From Torymus aiolomorphi (taxonomy: Eukaryota; Arthropoda; Insecta; Hymenoptera; Torymidae): a DNA stretch of 64,000 nucleotides. The stretch lies in the NCBI GenBank assembly GCA_036365515.1, contig CM070876.1:40798195-40862194 (forward strand), read 5' to 3'. Made by a program: the position numbers and the translations under genes. Positions within the stretch are counted from its first letter, which is position 1; each line of letters begins with the position of its first letter. Positions 9,919-20,271 of the stretch are shown piece by piece. The notes beneath the pieces are model-generated. The model worked only from the letters and a program-made list of their open reading frames with translations. It was not told the DNA's origin and ran no database searches.

Positions 9919-11084
9919 CTAATTATCACTGCGCTGAAGCCTTCGGTCCATCCGCTCTGTAGCTTGGCAGATGGACTGAAGGCTCTGTTCTCTTAAAGTT
10001 TCAGGCTGAAGGAAGCCTTCCCCCCATATCCCCCGCCTAGTACCCACAAAGGCCGGGCACCGGCAGAGGAGATGGAAGGTTGACTCCTCCGGCCCTCCAC
10101 ACCATCTGCAGTTTCCCTCGTTTACAATCGTGCGTTTGTAGAGGTAGTATCTGACCCACCAGTGATCTGTGAGCCAGCCCACTACCCTTCTTAGTCTAGG
10201 CTTATTCAGCCTGCTTATGTCTTGAAGCCATCGTTCTGGCGGGGAGTCACTTAGGATTCTTTTGGCTTGCCTTAAACCTGGTGACTCCCGCCATTTCTTG
10301 AGTATTTCCTCCCTCATTAAGAGTGAGGTTCTTTTCTTAATTTCACTCGGCGGAACGCCTACCGAGCACTGAGTCGCTCTGACCCGGCGAGCGCCTCTTC
10401 CCGCCAGCCGATCCGCCTTCTCATTGCCCCTGATCCCCACATGCCCCGGCACCCAAATCAGGGTGATCGCGTTATTGCAGGTCAGGGCCGTGAGGATCTC
10501 TATGCAATGTAATACTTCCTTGGAGTAAATGCTAGTGCAGCTGGGGGCCATCAGTGCAGCTCTGCTGTCTGAGCAGATGTGATGGGGCAACCCCGGTTGT
10601 CCCTAGTTAGCTGCACTGCGGCACACTCCGCTATGGCTCTTACTTCTGCCTGGAACACCGATGCGTGAGAGTCAAGTGTGTACACCAACTCCATAGAGCT
10701 GCCTTGCTCCCAGGCACCCGCTTCCACGCCATTCTCATTTTTGGAGCCATCTGTGAACCACACTACGCCCGATTGGGTGTAGGGGTGGGTACCATTGGCC
10801 CACTCTTCTCTGTCGGATATGTGAACTTTGTAGGGTTTCCGGAATATAATCCTTCGCCCTATTTTGTCACACCCCGATGCTTCGATATCCGCGGGTAAGA
10901 CCTGACCAAGTTCTTGGTCAAGCCCTCCCCCTGTCCCAATGACTTCTCTAATGCGCCACCATGTCTTGCTTGCTTCGCCTTTGATAACAGCTAGCAGTGG
11001 TGGTATTCCTAGTATTAATTCAAGGGCTGCAAGGGGCGTAGTGCTCGGAGAGCCCGTTATGCCCCCTATTGCCAGTCTTTGCAC
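9919..11084 (-). pseudogene. LINE ORF2, RNase H and C-terminal part (broken)
   Basis: Two frames (11084-10551 and 10590-9919). The first carries VVWFTDGSKNENGVEAGAW and FQAEVRAIAECA (RNase H Asp and Glu). The second carries SDSRAALMA (third acidic residue), ITLIWVPGHVGIRGNEKAD (His/Asp block) and a Cys-rich end CRWCGGPEESTFHLLCRC. The frameshift lies near 10570. Confidence 0.85.
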
Positions 11085-11110
11085 TTTGTCTACAGAGCTC
11101 TGGTGAGTTT

Positions 11111-12666
11111 TTAGTGAGCATTTCTGCCACCAACCAGCGCTCCGTACGTTAATCTGGGCCTGATGATAGCTTCATACATCCACCTTACGTTGTCCGGTGA
11201 CAGACCCCAGGTGTTGCCAAAAGCTCTCCAGCAGGCCCAGAAAGTATTGATAGCCTTCTCGCATATGTACTTTATGTGTTTTCCCCAATTAAGTTTGGAA
11301 TCTAACGTCACTCCCAGATACTTAGCTTCATTTACCAGTTTCAGGGGTTTGCCACCCAGATGCACTCCCCCGATAGATTTGACCTTGTATCTGGTAGTGA
11401 ACAATATCATGTTAACTTTATCTGGATTCACTGACAGCCTGACAGACTCACACCAAGCTTGCACTATGCCTAACGCATGTTGCATTAGTCCTGCAAGTGT
11501 GTGCTCGTCGTCGGCTTTCACTAGTATAAGGATGTCGTCCACATAGGCTTGGGTAAAGAAGCCTGCCTCATTCAGTAGTCTGATGAGTTCATCAATCACC
11601 AAGCACCACATCGTAGGAGACAGTACTCCTCCTTGCGGACAGCCCTTTCCTACTTTTCTTTCTTCTGAGTGCGAGCCCCAGTGGGCCTTCACTCTTCTGC
11701 AGCTAAGCATGCGCCAAAGCCATCTGCTAACCGTATTGGGTACGAGATGGTCCTCGGCGCCCTTCACAATGCTTTCTTTCGTGGTGTGATTAAAGGCACC
11801 GTCCACGTCCAGTAGACTAGCCAAAACCAATCCTTTGTTCTTCATCCCCTTTTTCACGAGAGTCACCGCCTCAGCCAGAGCGGTATCCACCGATTTGCCT
11901 GTCTGATATGCGTACTGACTATCATGCAGGGGATGAGCTGCTAGTGGTTCTTCCCTAATGTATCTGTCCACCAGTCTCTCCATTGTTTTGAGGACAAAGG
12001 ATGTCAGACTGATGGGTCTGTAGTCTTTCGTCTTTAGTGCTGCGCGATGCCGGGTTTTGGCATGAATACCACTTTGGCCACTTGACAACATTCGGGTATG
12101 TACCCAAACGTTATGCAAGCTCGAAAAAGTTTTACTAAGATGGGGGCGAGTAAGTCAAGCCCTTTCTGTAGCAGCGCCGGGAAGATGCCATCTGTTCCCG
12201 GTGCCTTGAAAGGGTCAAAAGTACTCACCGCCCATCTAACTCGGTCCTCGGCGCAGATTCGTCGCGCTAGCTCCCAATCCACGCCGTTGGCCCTTAGTTC
12301 ATAATGTTCTATCACGACTGTATCGTGCTGGTGAAAGTGCGTGTCCAAGAGGCAGTCTAGTTCCGTCCTCTCATCTTCCGCCCATTCCCCCGTGTCAAGT
12401 TTTATAAGATTTGGCCCTTGCGTTTTCGATTGTCTTAGTAGTTTGAGCAATCTTGCTGTATCAGAGACACTGCTCATGTTCTCGCAAAAGTTCTTCCAGC
12501 CGTTGCTTTTGGCTCTTTCGATTTCCTTTTTGTACTCTCTTTGAGCGTCCCTAAAAGCTTCTCTATCTGCTGAATCGTTCGTTTTCTTAGACCTATTATA
12601 AAGTCTTCTCGTCTTTTTCTTCAACGTCTCCAGTGTGGGATTCCACCAAGGTGCTCCCTTTTGCAC
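11111..12666 (-). pseudogene. LINE ORF2, reverse transcriptase part (broken)
   Basis: Two overlapping frames cover it. 12666-12034 holds the pre-RT region (WWNPTLETLKKKTRRLYNR, KAPGTDGIFPALLQ) and ends near FMPKPG. 12118-11111 holds YRPISLTSFVLKTMERL, LLDVDGAFN (first catalytic Asp), GCPQGGVLSPTMW and AYVDDILIL (catalytic Asp-Asp), then the thumb region with KYLGVTLDSKLNW. A frameshift near 12040 separates them. The catalytic residues are intact, so decay is recent or limited to indels. Confidence 0.85.
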
Positions 12667-13095
12667 TGGCTAATTCGGACGTAGTCTGCAATTGTTTTCG
12701 TAAGCACTAACGATGATGTTCTTTAGAACCTCCCCGCAGTGATCGAGTTCCATCTGATTGCTTTAACCACCCGGGAACGACTTGAGCTTTGCCCCTAGTT
12801 CTTCAACGTAGGTGGCCCAGTCTGTCTTCCTCGGGTTTCTGTAGAGTCTAGATTCTGTGCTGCGACCTTTGATTTCGAAAACTGTGTGGTTACGATCCGA
12901 CATAGAGATCTCGTCGGAGACCCTCCAGCCCGTAATCGCATTCCTCATGTTTTTCGAAGCCAAGGTGATGTCAATGACCTCCTCTCTATTATGATTTTGG
13001 AAAGTAGGCTTACAGCCTCTGTTCAGGAAGTCAAGGTTGGTGGTGGAGAGGAACTGCAGGAGCTTCTCTCCTCTGTTGTTCGTGTCCGAGCTGCC

Positions 13096-13542
13096 CTACG
13101 CCAGATGGTGTGCGTTAGCATCGCACCCCAACAACAGATCCAACCCCTTAACCTCACAGAATTTAATTAGTTCTATGACCTCCGCCGTAGGGCAAAGGTT
13201 CGATTCGTAGGGGAAGTAGGCTGATGCGACAACCACTTTCCGCATGCCGCCTTTATCGTCTTTGTACCAAAACTTAGCCGTCGCTAGGTCGCGTAAGCAG
13301 TACTTGGGTATGGCTTCCACTCTTAGGCCCTTAACCAATAGGCATGCTCTAGAGTTGTCCACCCTCCCGCATATCAGCTGACCGCAACCACTCAAGCCAG
13401 TAATCTTTGTTTTATATAACCAAGGCTCTTGGACGAGCGATATGCATGTGTGCATCCTTGCCATGCGTCTGGCTAGTACCACCGAGGCGCTTTTGCAGTG
13501 ATGCAAGTTTATTTGCGTGAAGGTTACCTTAGGACCTGCCAT
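13096..13542 (-). pseudogene. LINE ORF2, endonuclease part (broken)
   Basis: Starts MAGPKVTFTQINLHHCK, the typical start of R1/LOA endonucleases, followed by LVQEPWLY (catalytic Glu) and LLLGCDANAHH (catalytic Asp-x-Asn). The frame stops just after this; endonuclease homology resumes in another frame near 12763-12963, which contains SDRNHTVFEI (catalytic SDH region). The enzyme would nick the target DNA for target-primed reverse transcription. Confidence 0.8.
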
Positions 13543-13546
13543 CTCG

Positions 13547-14743
13547 TCACAGATCCGTTAGGTTATCCTCCTTGGGGGTCGTGGGCCTTTCTTTGTTATC
13601 GGAAGGCCCGCCGTCCCTGTCCTGCCTTTCTTCCTTGTCGGAGGCAGGGGTGTCCACTTCCATGTTGTCGGTGGTACCCCCGTCCTTTACTCCTTCTTTA
13701 TCCTTCCATACCAGGCAGTGCGCTCTGAAGCCACCACAGTATGGTAGGAAGTCGATGCGTTTTAGCGCCTCGACCTCCGTTGGTTCCATGGTGACGCGCA
13801 CCGCCGTTTCAACTCCTAAGTCGCTTTTCTTTGTGGGGACCTCCCTGGAACCCTTGACCTGCCAGGTATCCACCTTCAGGCCCGGGTTCTGCCGGGACAG
13901 CCTTTTCAGGACCGTCCCTGCATCGTGCTTGCCAGGGACATAAATTGTGACCCTGGGCAGCTTTGGGAGGTCCCCCATCTCTACTGCCTTGAGGCTAGCA
14001 CCCGTCCAGGGTACACAGCCTCCTACTTTATCCTTCAGCCACCTCGCGTCCTCCTGCGTTCTGCAGTGGAACACACGTACTCCCCTCCAGAACCAGTTGT
14101 TCAAGAAGGACGGGAAGTAGCTGTCCTCTGGTGCCTCGTCCATGGCGTTTTCCACGGACGATAGCACCAGCTTACCTTGCTCTTCGCTGAGGCGGTCCTC
14201 CGGATAGGATTGCGGGATAACCGCAATCCTAAGGGGAGTGGCGACCGATTCACTATAGGTCGGACGCCCCGCCTCAGTAGTTCTTTTCTTGATCTCTCTT
14301 GGGGTGGAGCTGTCCGAGTCGCGGTTCCTTTTGGCAGGGGTCAGCTTGGCACCGTCCCCCGACCCACCAGACCCGCTGATCCCGATCAGCCCCATTCCAG
14401 TGAGACTTTTTTCGCTTGGAGCGGATCCACCGAGAGCCGATGAGCCAGCGGCAGGGATCAGCGATCCACTATCTCCCTTCTGCTTGGCCAACAGCCTCCT
14501 CTGTCTCTCCGCCCCGCAGGGTTTCTTTCCTTTATTCTTTTTCTTTTTGTTGGTTACAGTCCCCTCAGTATCGCGGACCTTTTGGCCCACGTCCTGCGGG
14601 GTGCTGTTCCCACTTTTATCTGTGCTAGCAGTGTTGCGGTTCGTAGGAACCACGTCCTGCTGTGAATTCACTAAGAAGGAGCTAGGGAGCTCAACATTTG
14701 TAGGCGCTTTTAAAACTACTTCCTTTATTTTTTCCATTTCCAT
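13547..14743 (-). CDS. LINE ORF1 protein, DUF4780-like
   Basis: 398 residues, with a Lys-rich basic stretch (KKKKNKGKKPCGAERQRRLL) near residues 65-85 and a Ser/Gly/Thr-rich linker. From about residue 185 to 345 a domain contains FLNNWFWRGVRVFHC, LPRVTIYVPG and VLKRLSRQNPGLKVDTWQV, the pattern of DUF4780 nucleic-acid-binding ORF1 proteins. The acidic tail is rich in Asp/Lys. No CCHC knuckle is seen. The frame is open. The stop is 4 bp before the ORF2 ATG, a spacing that would suit termination-reinitiation. Confidence 0.8.
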   Translation of the reverse strand: MEMEKIKEVVLKAPTNVELPSSFLVNSQQDVVPTNRNTASTDKSGNSTPQDVGQKVRDTEGTVTNKKKKNKGKKPCGAERQRRLLAKQKGDSGSLIPAAGSSALGGSAPSEKSLTGMGLIGISGSGGSGDGAKLTPAKRNRDSDSSTPREIKKRTTEAGRPTYSESVATPLRIAVIPQSYPEDRLSEEQGKLVLSSVENAMDEAPEDSYFPSFLNNWFWRGVRVFHCRTQEDARWLKDKVGGCVPWTGASLKAVEMGDLPKLPRVTIYVPGKHDAGTVLKRLSRQNPGLKVDTWQVKGSREVPTKKSDLGVETAVRVTMEPTEVEALKRIDFLPYCGGFRAHCLVWKDKEGVKDGGTTDNMEVDTPASDKEERQDRDGGPSDNKERPTTPKEDNLTDL

Positions 14744-15719
14744 GTGTTTTTAAGAGCGGGTGTATTTGTGTTAGTGGTCGGGTAGTACTTTGACTCTCAG
14801 ATTACCCCTATCCGAAGACGAAGGCGCAGTTTCCCCCCCCCCCCCCCCCAACCGGTGGCCTCGATAGAGCCCTCCTCCCTGGATAGCACTACTACCCAGA
14901 AAGAGATTATGCGCCAGCTGGTGGGGCAGCCAGGAGTTGGACGGTACTCCTTCCCGGGCCCCTGTACTATCTGGCGGCCTGGGAGCGCCGAACAACCCAG
15001 TTTTTAAATTGTACCCTCCAGTAAGAGGAGAGATGTCCCTTGCCAGACGACCCAGATCGGGGAATTGAGAGCCTCCATAATCTATCCCGCATTGTGTAAG
15101 TGTGATGTTTAGGTGAGTCACTAGTGTCTATTGCGTGTGGGTGTGTGGAGTATTTCCTGACGAGCACTACCGCATTCGCCACGTCAGGAGATTGCTCTTC
15201 GTTACTGCTCGAGCCGTAAAGACTTTCTCGTTCCCCACTCCTCTATGCGAGGGTTGGGGTCCGAGACGTGCCCGGCCCGAGAGTCCAGCGCCGGACATTC
15301 CTTACGGAGAGCGGCGCTTTCCTCCTGCCATCCATCACTTTCATACTCAGAACCAAGGAAGAGCCCTTTTTACGGGGAACCCACATTCATACTGAGAGCC
15401 CTTTTTAGGGGGGTCCCATTCACGCTGCATGCATACCCATCCGAGGGAGAGCCCTTTTTACGGGAAACCCTTTCACCTGCTTGTGGAGAGCCCGTTTTAC
15501 GGGGATCCGTCAATCATGCTCCATTCACGCTTCAGGACGGGCACGCATCGTTCGTACTCTTGCCGTAAGGCCCCCCCACCGGCCCAGGTCAGATAACTAA
15601 CCAGGCATACGGCAAGGTGGCAATCCTTCGAGGCGGGAGCATTTAAGATACTATCCTCAAATTTTTCCCTGTTCATTCTACCATAAAAACATACATTTAC
15701 ACCAAATTTCAACTCATTT

Positions 15720-16100
15720 CATCAAGCGGTTCAAGACCTTGTCTACTTCGTTGTCCTCTAAACCAAAAAAAAATTTTGAAGGTCATATTTTTCTTTCTTT
15801 TTGATAGAGCTACAAGGTTAACTAATTACTTTTCAGAAAATAATGGTGTAATTATGGTAAAATAGGAAAAACAGCATTTTTTGTCGTAAAATTGGAACTT
15901 TGACCTTCGATTTGAAGGTCAAAAATTAATGTCTAATGAATCGGAACATTTTTCCTTTACTCAGAATTACATGAACTTTAAAATGCCACTTGATTTATTT
16001 GTCTATGTTTTTTAGGTCGCGCGATATTTGATTTCGTTCAAATTCGTTTAAAAATTCCTATAGTGCGCCATGTAATGGGGTGGATACGGAGGAGAAGAGT
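15720..16100. other. No gene seen
   Basis: AT-rich DNA with GAAGGTCA-type words in both orientations (for example near 15780 and 15905). No ORF or clear element boundary. Confidence 0.4.
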
Positions 16101-16108
16101 AAAAAATA

Positions 16109-16190
16109 CGCGCCGGCATCGAGAATCGAACCCGAGCCGTGCAGACCGGAGGCGAGTGTCTCTACCGCGAGACTAAACCGCAGGTGCCAG
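16109..16190 (-). repeat. tRNA-derived SINE-like sequence
   Basis: On the minus strand TAGTCTCGCGGTAGAGACA resembles an A box and GGGTTCGATTCTC matches a B box, about 30 bp apart. No clean cloverleaf or anticodon arm forms, so this is a tRNA-derived SINE head or tRNA pseudogene rather than a working tRNA. Confidence 0.55.
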
Positions 16191-16501
16191 TAACACAGGG
16201 CCCTACTCTTGCGCCGGCTAGCGCTGTATCACACCTCGTTATAGTGTATACATTGCATATATTTATTAAATATGTTTATATATATTCAAAAACTAATTTC
16301 ACAATATAAAATATACGAAATAATAGTATAAAATAAATGAGAAATTGTTTACATGATAGTAGATGAGCTATGGGGATTCGGGACCACGTGGGGATTCGGG
16401 ACCATGTGGGGATTCGAGACTATGGGAGGGGGGGGGGGGGAGGGGCGGCTCATGGAGCATCATAAGCACGAACAATTTGTTCCATTGTTTAAATATTTGG
16501 T

Positions 16502-16517
16502 CGCCCTGAAAAGGGCG
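16502..16517 (-). terminator. Histone-type 3' stem-loop after the Gln-rich gene
   Basis: The minus strand reads AATC then CGCCCTTTTCAGGGCG then ACCAAATATTTAAAC. It has a 6-bp stem, a UUUC loop and the CCCTTTTCAGGG core of metazoan replication-dependent histone mRNAs. It begins 23 bp after the stop codon. No AATAAA precedes it. Predicted role: SLBP binding and U7-directed cleavage without polyadenylation. Confidence 0.85.
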
Positions 16518-16539
16518 GATTAATGAAAAAAAAAAAAAA

Positions 16540-16980
16540 CTAAAAAAGTTGACGCGCAACCTTAGTCGCCTGGGGCCTGTAGAAGCCGATACATAATATT
16601 TCCGGTGAATCAGGTGATTCGAGACAAATCACTTCAGGCGACCGCTGCTGCTGTTGTCGTTGTTTCTGCAGTTGTTCTTGTTGATGCGGCGGTTCTTGCT
16701 GCTGCTGCTGCTGCGGTTGTTGTTTTTGCTGTTGCTGAGGTTCTGGTTGGCGGTGCTGCTGTTGTTGACGCTGCTGTTGTCGCTGGGACTGCGCTCCCCG
16801 AGGTTTCTCAATATACCGCCCAGCCTCCACATCATATACCAATACATGGTCCGGAGAATCCGGACCATGTGTTGGCATACAGCGAGACGTTTGAGGCGGC
16901 GATCGAGGTGGCTCCGGCTCAAGCATTTCTTGGAGGGCTACTGCAGCAGCTGCACACAGAAGATCCAACGGCGAACTCAT
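16540..16980 (-). CDS. Small Gln-rich protein of the stem-loop gene family, copy 1
   Basis: 146 residues from the ATG at 16980, chosen because the TATA box lies only 38 bp upstream and the longer in-frame ATG at 17184 would lie upstream of the TATA. The N-terminus is helical (MSSPLDLLCAAAAVALQEML), followed by EPEPPRSPPQTS, then the family motif SPDHVLVYDVEAGRYIEKP (about residues 41-59), a Gln-rich tract of roughly 50 residues, VICLESPDSPEILC and a C-terminus ending ARQLF. There are Ser-Pro sites. It is divergent from the hairpin-array transcript at 17325. The end Arg-Gln-Leu-Phe resembles a cyclin-docking RxLF motif, by inference. The function is unknown; I do not recognise the protein. Confidence 0.75.
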   Translation of the reverse strand: MSSPLDLLCAAAAVALQEMLEPEPPRSPPQTSRCMPTHGPDSPDHVLVYDVEAGRYIEKPRGAQSQRQQQRQQQQHRQPEPQQQQKQQPQQQQQQEPPHQQEQLQKQRQQQQRSPEVICLESPDSPEILCIGFYRPQATKVARQLF

Positions 16981-17017
16981 CTTGAGAAGTGATAGCGAAC
17001 TTCCGAAAGCATCCCAG

Positions 17018-17299
17018 TTATATACACAAAGCGCGGACCTGCTCGCGGCCGCATGAGAGCCGCCGCGGCCGCCGCCGCTCGAGCAAATGCTGTGATTGGA
17101 GCGGAGCAGCTCCTCGCCGCCACCGCCGCTCGAGCAAACGATGTGATTGGTACGGAGCAGCTCTTCGCCGCCGCCGCTCGGCATTGGCGCGGAGAAGATG
17201 CGGTCGCGCGCCGATTGATGCCGAATAGCTCTACGCCGCGACCGCCGCCGCTGCCGCTCATTGATTCGCGGCGGAGCAGCTTCGACGATCCTTATAAAT
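17018..17299. promoter_or_regulatory. Bidirectional promoter: Gln-rich gene (-) and hairpin-array RNA (+)
   Basis: TATATAA on the minus strand at 17018-17024 serves the Gln-rich gene; TATAAAT on the plus strand at 17293-17299 serves the array. Between them are three ATTGG (inverted CCAAT) boxes at 17095, 17146 and 17183 and GC-rich repeats of GATTGGAGCGGAGCAG and GCCGCCGCTCGAGCAAA. GATTGGAGCGGAGCAG also occurs in the bidirectional promoter at 24936-25211, implying shared regulation. Both expected start regions carry CACTTCTC. Confidence 0.75.
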
Positions 17300-18072
17300 G
17301 AGACGCGCCCGGCTGCAACAACACTTCTCTCGCGCGAGTGCCCGAGTGCGGGTCGCTGCGCGAGCCCTCGCTACTCTTCAAACAGCAGTAAGGTGTTTTA
17401 ACCGACTGCATATTTGGGAATGCGAGGGAAAACGAGGCTCTTCTCGTGCGCGTCTTACTCGCGTAAATCCTCTCTGCATGCTATTTCAACGTTTTCAAAC
17501 AGCAGTTAGGTGTTCTAACCGACTGCATATTTGTGAACACAAAACTCTTTTCGCGCGCGTCTTCATAACCTTCGCGTGCATGTTATTTAGACGTTTTCTC
17601 ACACGCGTTTTCAAATCGCAGTTAGGTGTATTAACCGACTGCATATTTGAGAATGTGATAGAAAGCGAGACTTTTCGCGCGCGTCTTCGTAACCTTCGCG
17701 TGTATGCTATTTTAATGTTTACAAATAGCAGTTAGGTGTTCTAACCGACTGCATATTTGTGAGCGCGAGATTCTTTTCGCACGCGTCTTTACAACCTTCA
17801 CGTACATGTAGTTTCGACGTTTTCAAATCGCAGTTAGGTGTAGTAACCGACTGCATGTTTTGAGAATGCGAGACTCTTTCGCGCGCGTTTTCGTAACCTT
17901 CGCATACATGTAATTTCGACGTTTTCAAATAACAGTTTGGTGTATTAACCGACTGCATATTTGAGAATTGCATGCGTCAAAACGCTGGAAGGCTCAAACT
18001 TTTTCATGAATCTTTACAATCTCTCTCGTTTTACTCACAAATGTTTATACCTTTCTCAGGACCAACTCAATC

Positions 18073-18088
18073 GGTTCTTCTCAGGACC
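18073..18088 (+). terminator. Histone-type stem-loop (variant) in the hairpin transcript
   Basis: AATC-GGTTCTTCTCAGGACC-TACAAATC. Six-bp stem with one G-T pair; loop TCTC instead of TTTC. The other arm has the perfectly paired version at 39484-39499. Confidence 0.6.
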
Positions 18089-18178
18089 TACAAATCTCAA
18101 CAAACAAACTTATTCATTATTTCAAGGACCCTGTTATTTTCAACAAAATTTATTATATGAAATGGTTTTATGTATATC

Positions 18179-18194
18179 GGTCCTTTTCAGGACC
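18179..18194 (+). terminator. Histone-type stem-loop, perfect
   Basis: ATCGGTCCTTTTCAGGACCTGCAAATTTC. The six-bp stem is perfect with a TTTC loop, and it is essentially the form seen in insect histone genes. It is the downstream member of the pair ending the hairpin transcript. Confidence 0.75.
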
Positions 18195-18759
18195 TGCAAA
18201 TTTCAACAACAAACTTATTTATTGTTTCAAGCGTAAAGAGCCTTACGATTTTCGGCAAATTTATTATATGAAATCGTTTATATAGAAAGAAATAGTGATG
18301 AAAGTCTTATTATGAAACGCTATTTTCTTACACTCTCTCATAACACGCTTTCCTATTATGAAACATTTTTTCTTTATTAGCGGTAATTTCAGTATAAATT
18401 TAGTTGAAAACTATAAAGAAAATCTGAAACGAATATGAATTCTTTCATAAGTACTTACAACATGCGTGGTTGTAATGTGCGTCGATTGCGTCTAACTATT
18501 TTAATTCAAAAACATCATGAATAAACCTATTTTATATTTATTTCTATGCAAATATAGCCGTTTAATCTATATTAGTAGCTCTGATGTACAGTATTGGTAG
18601 GTTTAGACACGATTTACAGGTTTATGTACAAATGATGTAAAGTTTAAAAGCACAAATAATTTAAAAATGTATATATTTAAACTGTATTGTAAATGAGATT
18701 CGAAATAAAAGCTCTTTTATACTGTTTCGTAATAGAGACCTGCAGTTCGTTGCATACAT

Positions 18760-19676
18760 CGACGCACCAGAAGAAGAACATTAATAAAAATTTGTCTTAT
18801 TGAAAAATATGAATACAAATTTGTCTTACTGAAAAATATTAATAAAAATATGTACTACTGAAAAATATGAATAAAAATTTGTCTTATTGAAAAATATGAA
18901 TACAAATTTGTCTTACTGAAAAATATGAATAAAAATTTGTCTGGCTGAAAAATATGAATACAAATTTGTCTTACTGAAAAATATGACTAAAAATTTGTCT
19001 TGCTGAAAAATATGAAAACAAATTTGTCTGGCTGAAAAACATAAATCACAAATTTAGCTTTTTGAGAAACATAAATAAATGTTTTTTCGTGCGGCGAATA
19101 ACATGAATAAAAATGTTTCGTTGACGAAAAACATTAACAAAAATGATTAGTCGACGAAGAAGATACGGAACGCGAATAGAGTTTCTGTACCGTACGAAAT
19201 ACGCATGGAGTTTCTGTACCGTACGAAATACGCATGGAGTTTCTATACCGCACGGAACACGAATGGAGTTTCGAATCTATGTTAATGTTTATCTTTAGTA
19301 AAAAAATTTTATTTATTTTTTTCCATGGCGAAATTTTTTTTTCCACATTTTTCGTCCGATAAATATTTATTCATATTTTTCATCAGCCAATTATTTTTTA
19401 ATATTATTCAGCACGACAAATTTGTTTTCATATTTTTCAGCCAGACAAATTTTTATTCATGTTTTTCAGTAAGACAAATTTTTATTCATATTTTTCAATA
19501 GGACATATTTTTATTAATATTTTTCAGTAAGACAAATTTGTATTCATATTTTTCAATAAGACAAATTTTTATTCATATTTTTCAATAAGACAAATCTTTA
19601 TTCACATTTTTCAATAAGACTAATTTTTATTCAGATTTTTCAGAAAGACAAATTTTTATTTTCTTCTGGTGCGTCG
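18760..19676. mobile_element. Foldback element inserted in the left duplication arm
   Basis: Ends are CGACGCACCAGAAGAA and its reverse complement. ACAT is duplicated on both sides (18756-18759 and 19677-19680). The other arm near 38900-38925 retains the unfilled site GCATACATATAG, proving an insertion after the duplication. Both arms consist of roughly 29-31-bp tandem units (AAAAATATGAATACAAATTTGTCTTACTG) in opposite orientation around a centre near 19250. No coding capacity. Confidence 0.88.
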
Positions 19677-19917
19677 ACATATAGTGAAACAGCTAATAAA
19701 AATCAGTGAATTAGTATATAATATTAGATGTATATAAACATTTGAAAAATGACTATAAATGCAAACAGGAACAGGTTCGGTTCAAAGGGCAATCGATTTG
19801 TATGTCAATAGGTTTCTGGCCCGTGGAGGACCAGCTGGGAAGTGTCTTCACTATCCCTCTATAAAAAATGCATTCTTGGCATGGTCGACGCCATGTTGCG
19901 ACGCCATGTTGATTTTT

Positions 19918-20150
19918 TCTCGAATATCTCGAATATCTCGAATATCTCGAAATCACGAATTTTTTGGCGCATGCGCAAATGCCCTATAGGGAGTCTCTAC
20001 AACCGTGCAGCGCGCGTGTGTGCGCTCGCCGTGTATACGGTATACCTATATATAGGAGAGCGCTATATATAGGTATACCTTACAGGAGAGCACTATATAT
20101 AGGTATACTTTATACACGGGCATATGCACGCGCAAAGTTATAGAGACACC
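19918..20150. repeat. Short tandem and palindromic repeats
   Basis: TCTCGAATA repeats about three times near 19918, and TATATATAGGTATAC with GGAGAGC repeats between 20038 and 20115. No gene. Confidence 0.5.
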
Positions 20151-20271
20151 CTTAGAGTTATGGTGGAATGGTATAGAGATAGCGCATGTGTTGTGAGCGG
20201 GAAAATATGATATATATTAATTGATAGAAATTGATAATCAATTGATAAATCGATGAAAAACTTTTATTTAA

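Larger units (their letters stand above)
9803..15720 (-). mobile_element. Non-LTR retrotransposon (LINE), LOA-like, decayed
   Basis: In minus-strand order: a GC-rich 5' region, ORF1 (DUF4780-like), then ORF2 with an apurinic-type endonuclease, reverse transcriptase and RNase H. A C-terminal RNase H after the RT and a DUF4780-type ORF1 suit the LOA group. The 3' end runs into a short hexamer tail (ACATAG repeats, 9806-9826), as in LOA-type elements that end in simple repeats. ORF2 is broken by frameshifts. The 5' limit is uncertain: 15350-15510 carries four copies of GAGAGCCCTTTTTA-like words and 14833-14849 a C-run, both probably in the 5' UTR. Confidence 0.8.
17325..18194 (+). ncRNA. Tandem-hairpin transcript ending in histone-type stem-loops, copy 1
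   Basis: Start inferred about 30 bp after TATAAAT at 17293; end at the second stem-loop. Six units of about 100-118 bp (hairpin cores near 17382, 17502, 17618, 17728, 17829 and 17931) each carry GCAGTTAGGT, a 5-6 nt loop, then AACCGACTGC and CATATTTG. The two halves pair, with one bulged A. Linkers share CGCGCGTCTTCGTAACCTTCGCGTG. The only long ORF starts at 17298, upstream of the likely start site, and is not kept in the other arm, so I call it non-coding. The tail has GGTTCTTCTCAGGACC (18073) and GGTCCTTTTCAGGACC (18179). Transcription itself is inferred. Confidence 0.55.
16340..19745. repeat. Left arm of a large inverted duplication
   Basis: This arm matches 38810-41110 in inverted orientation. 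Paired landmarks are GGGGATTCGGGACCACGTGG (16373) against its complement near 41080, the Gln-rich gene, its shared promoter, the six-unit hairpin array, the stem-loops, and AT-rich DNA out to about 19745. The arm is lengthened by a foldback insertion at 18760-19676 that the other arm lacks. Confidence 0.88.

Noticed and set aside
15135..15568. Plus-strand ORFs upstream of the LINE
   Set aside because: Repeat-containing GC-rich 5' region of the LINE; no domain and opposite strand to the element.
16981..17184. N-terminal extension of the Gln-rich protein
   Set aside because: The in-frame ATG at 17184 lies upstream of the TATA box and the extension is translated promoter repeat.
17298..17735. 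145-residue ORF across the hairpin array
   Set aside because: Its ATG overlaps the TATA box, upstream of any likely start site, and the frame is not kept in the other duplication arm.
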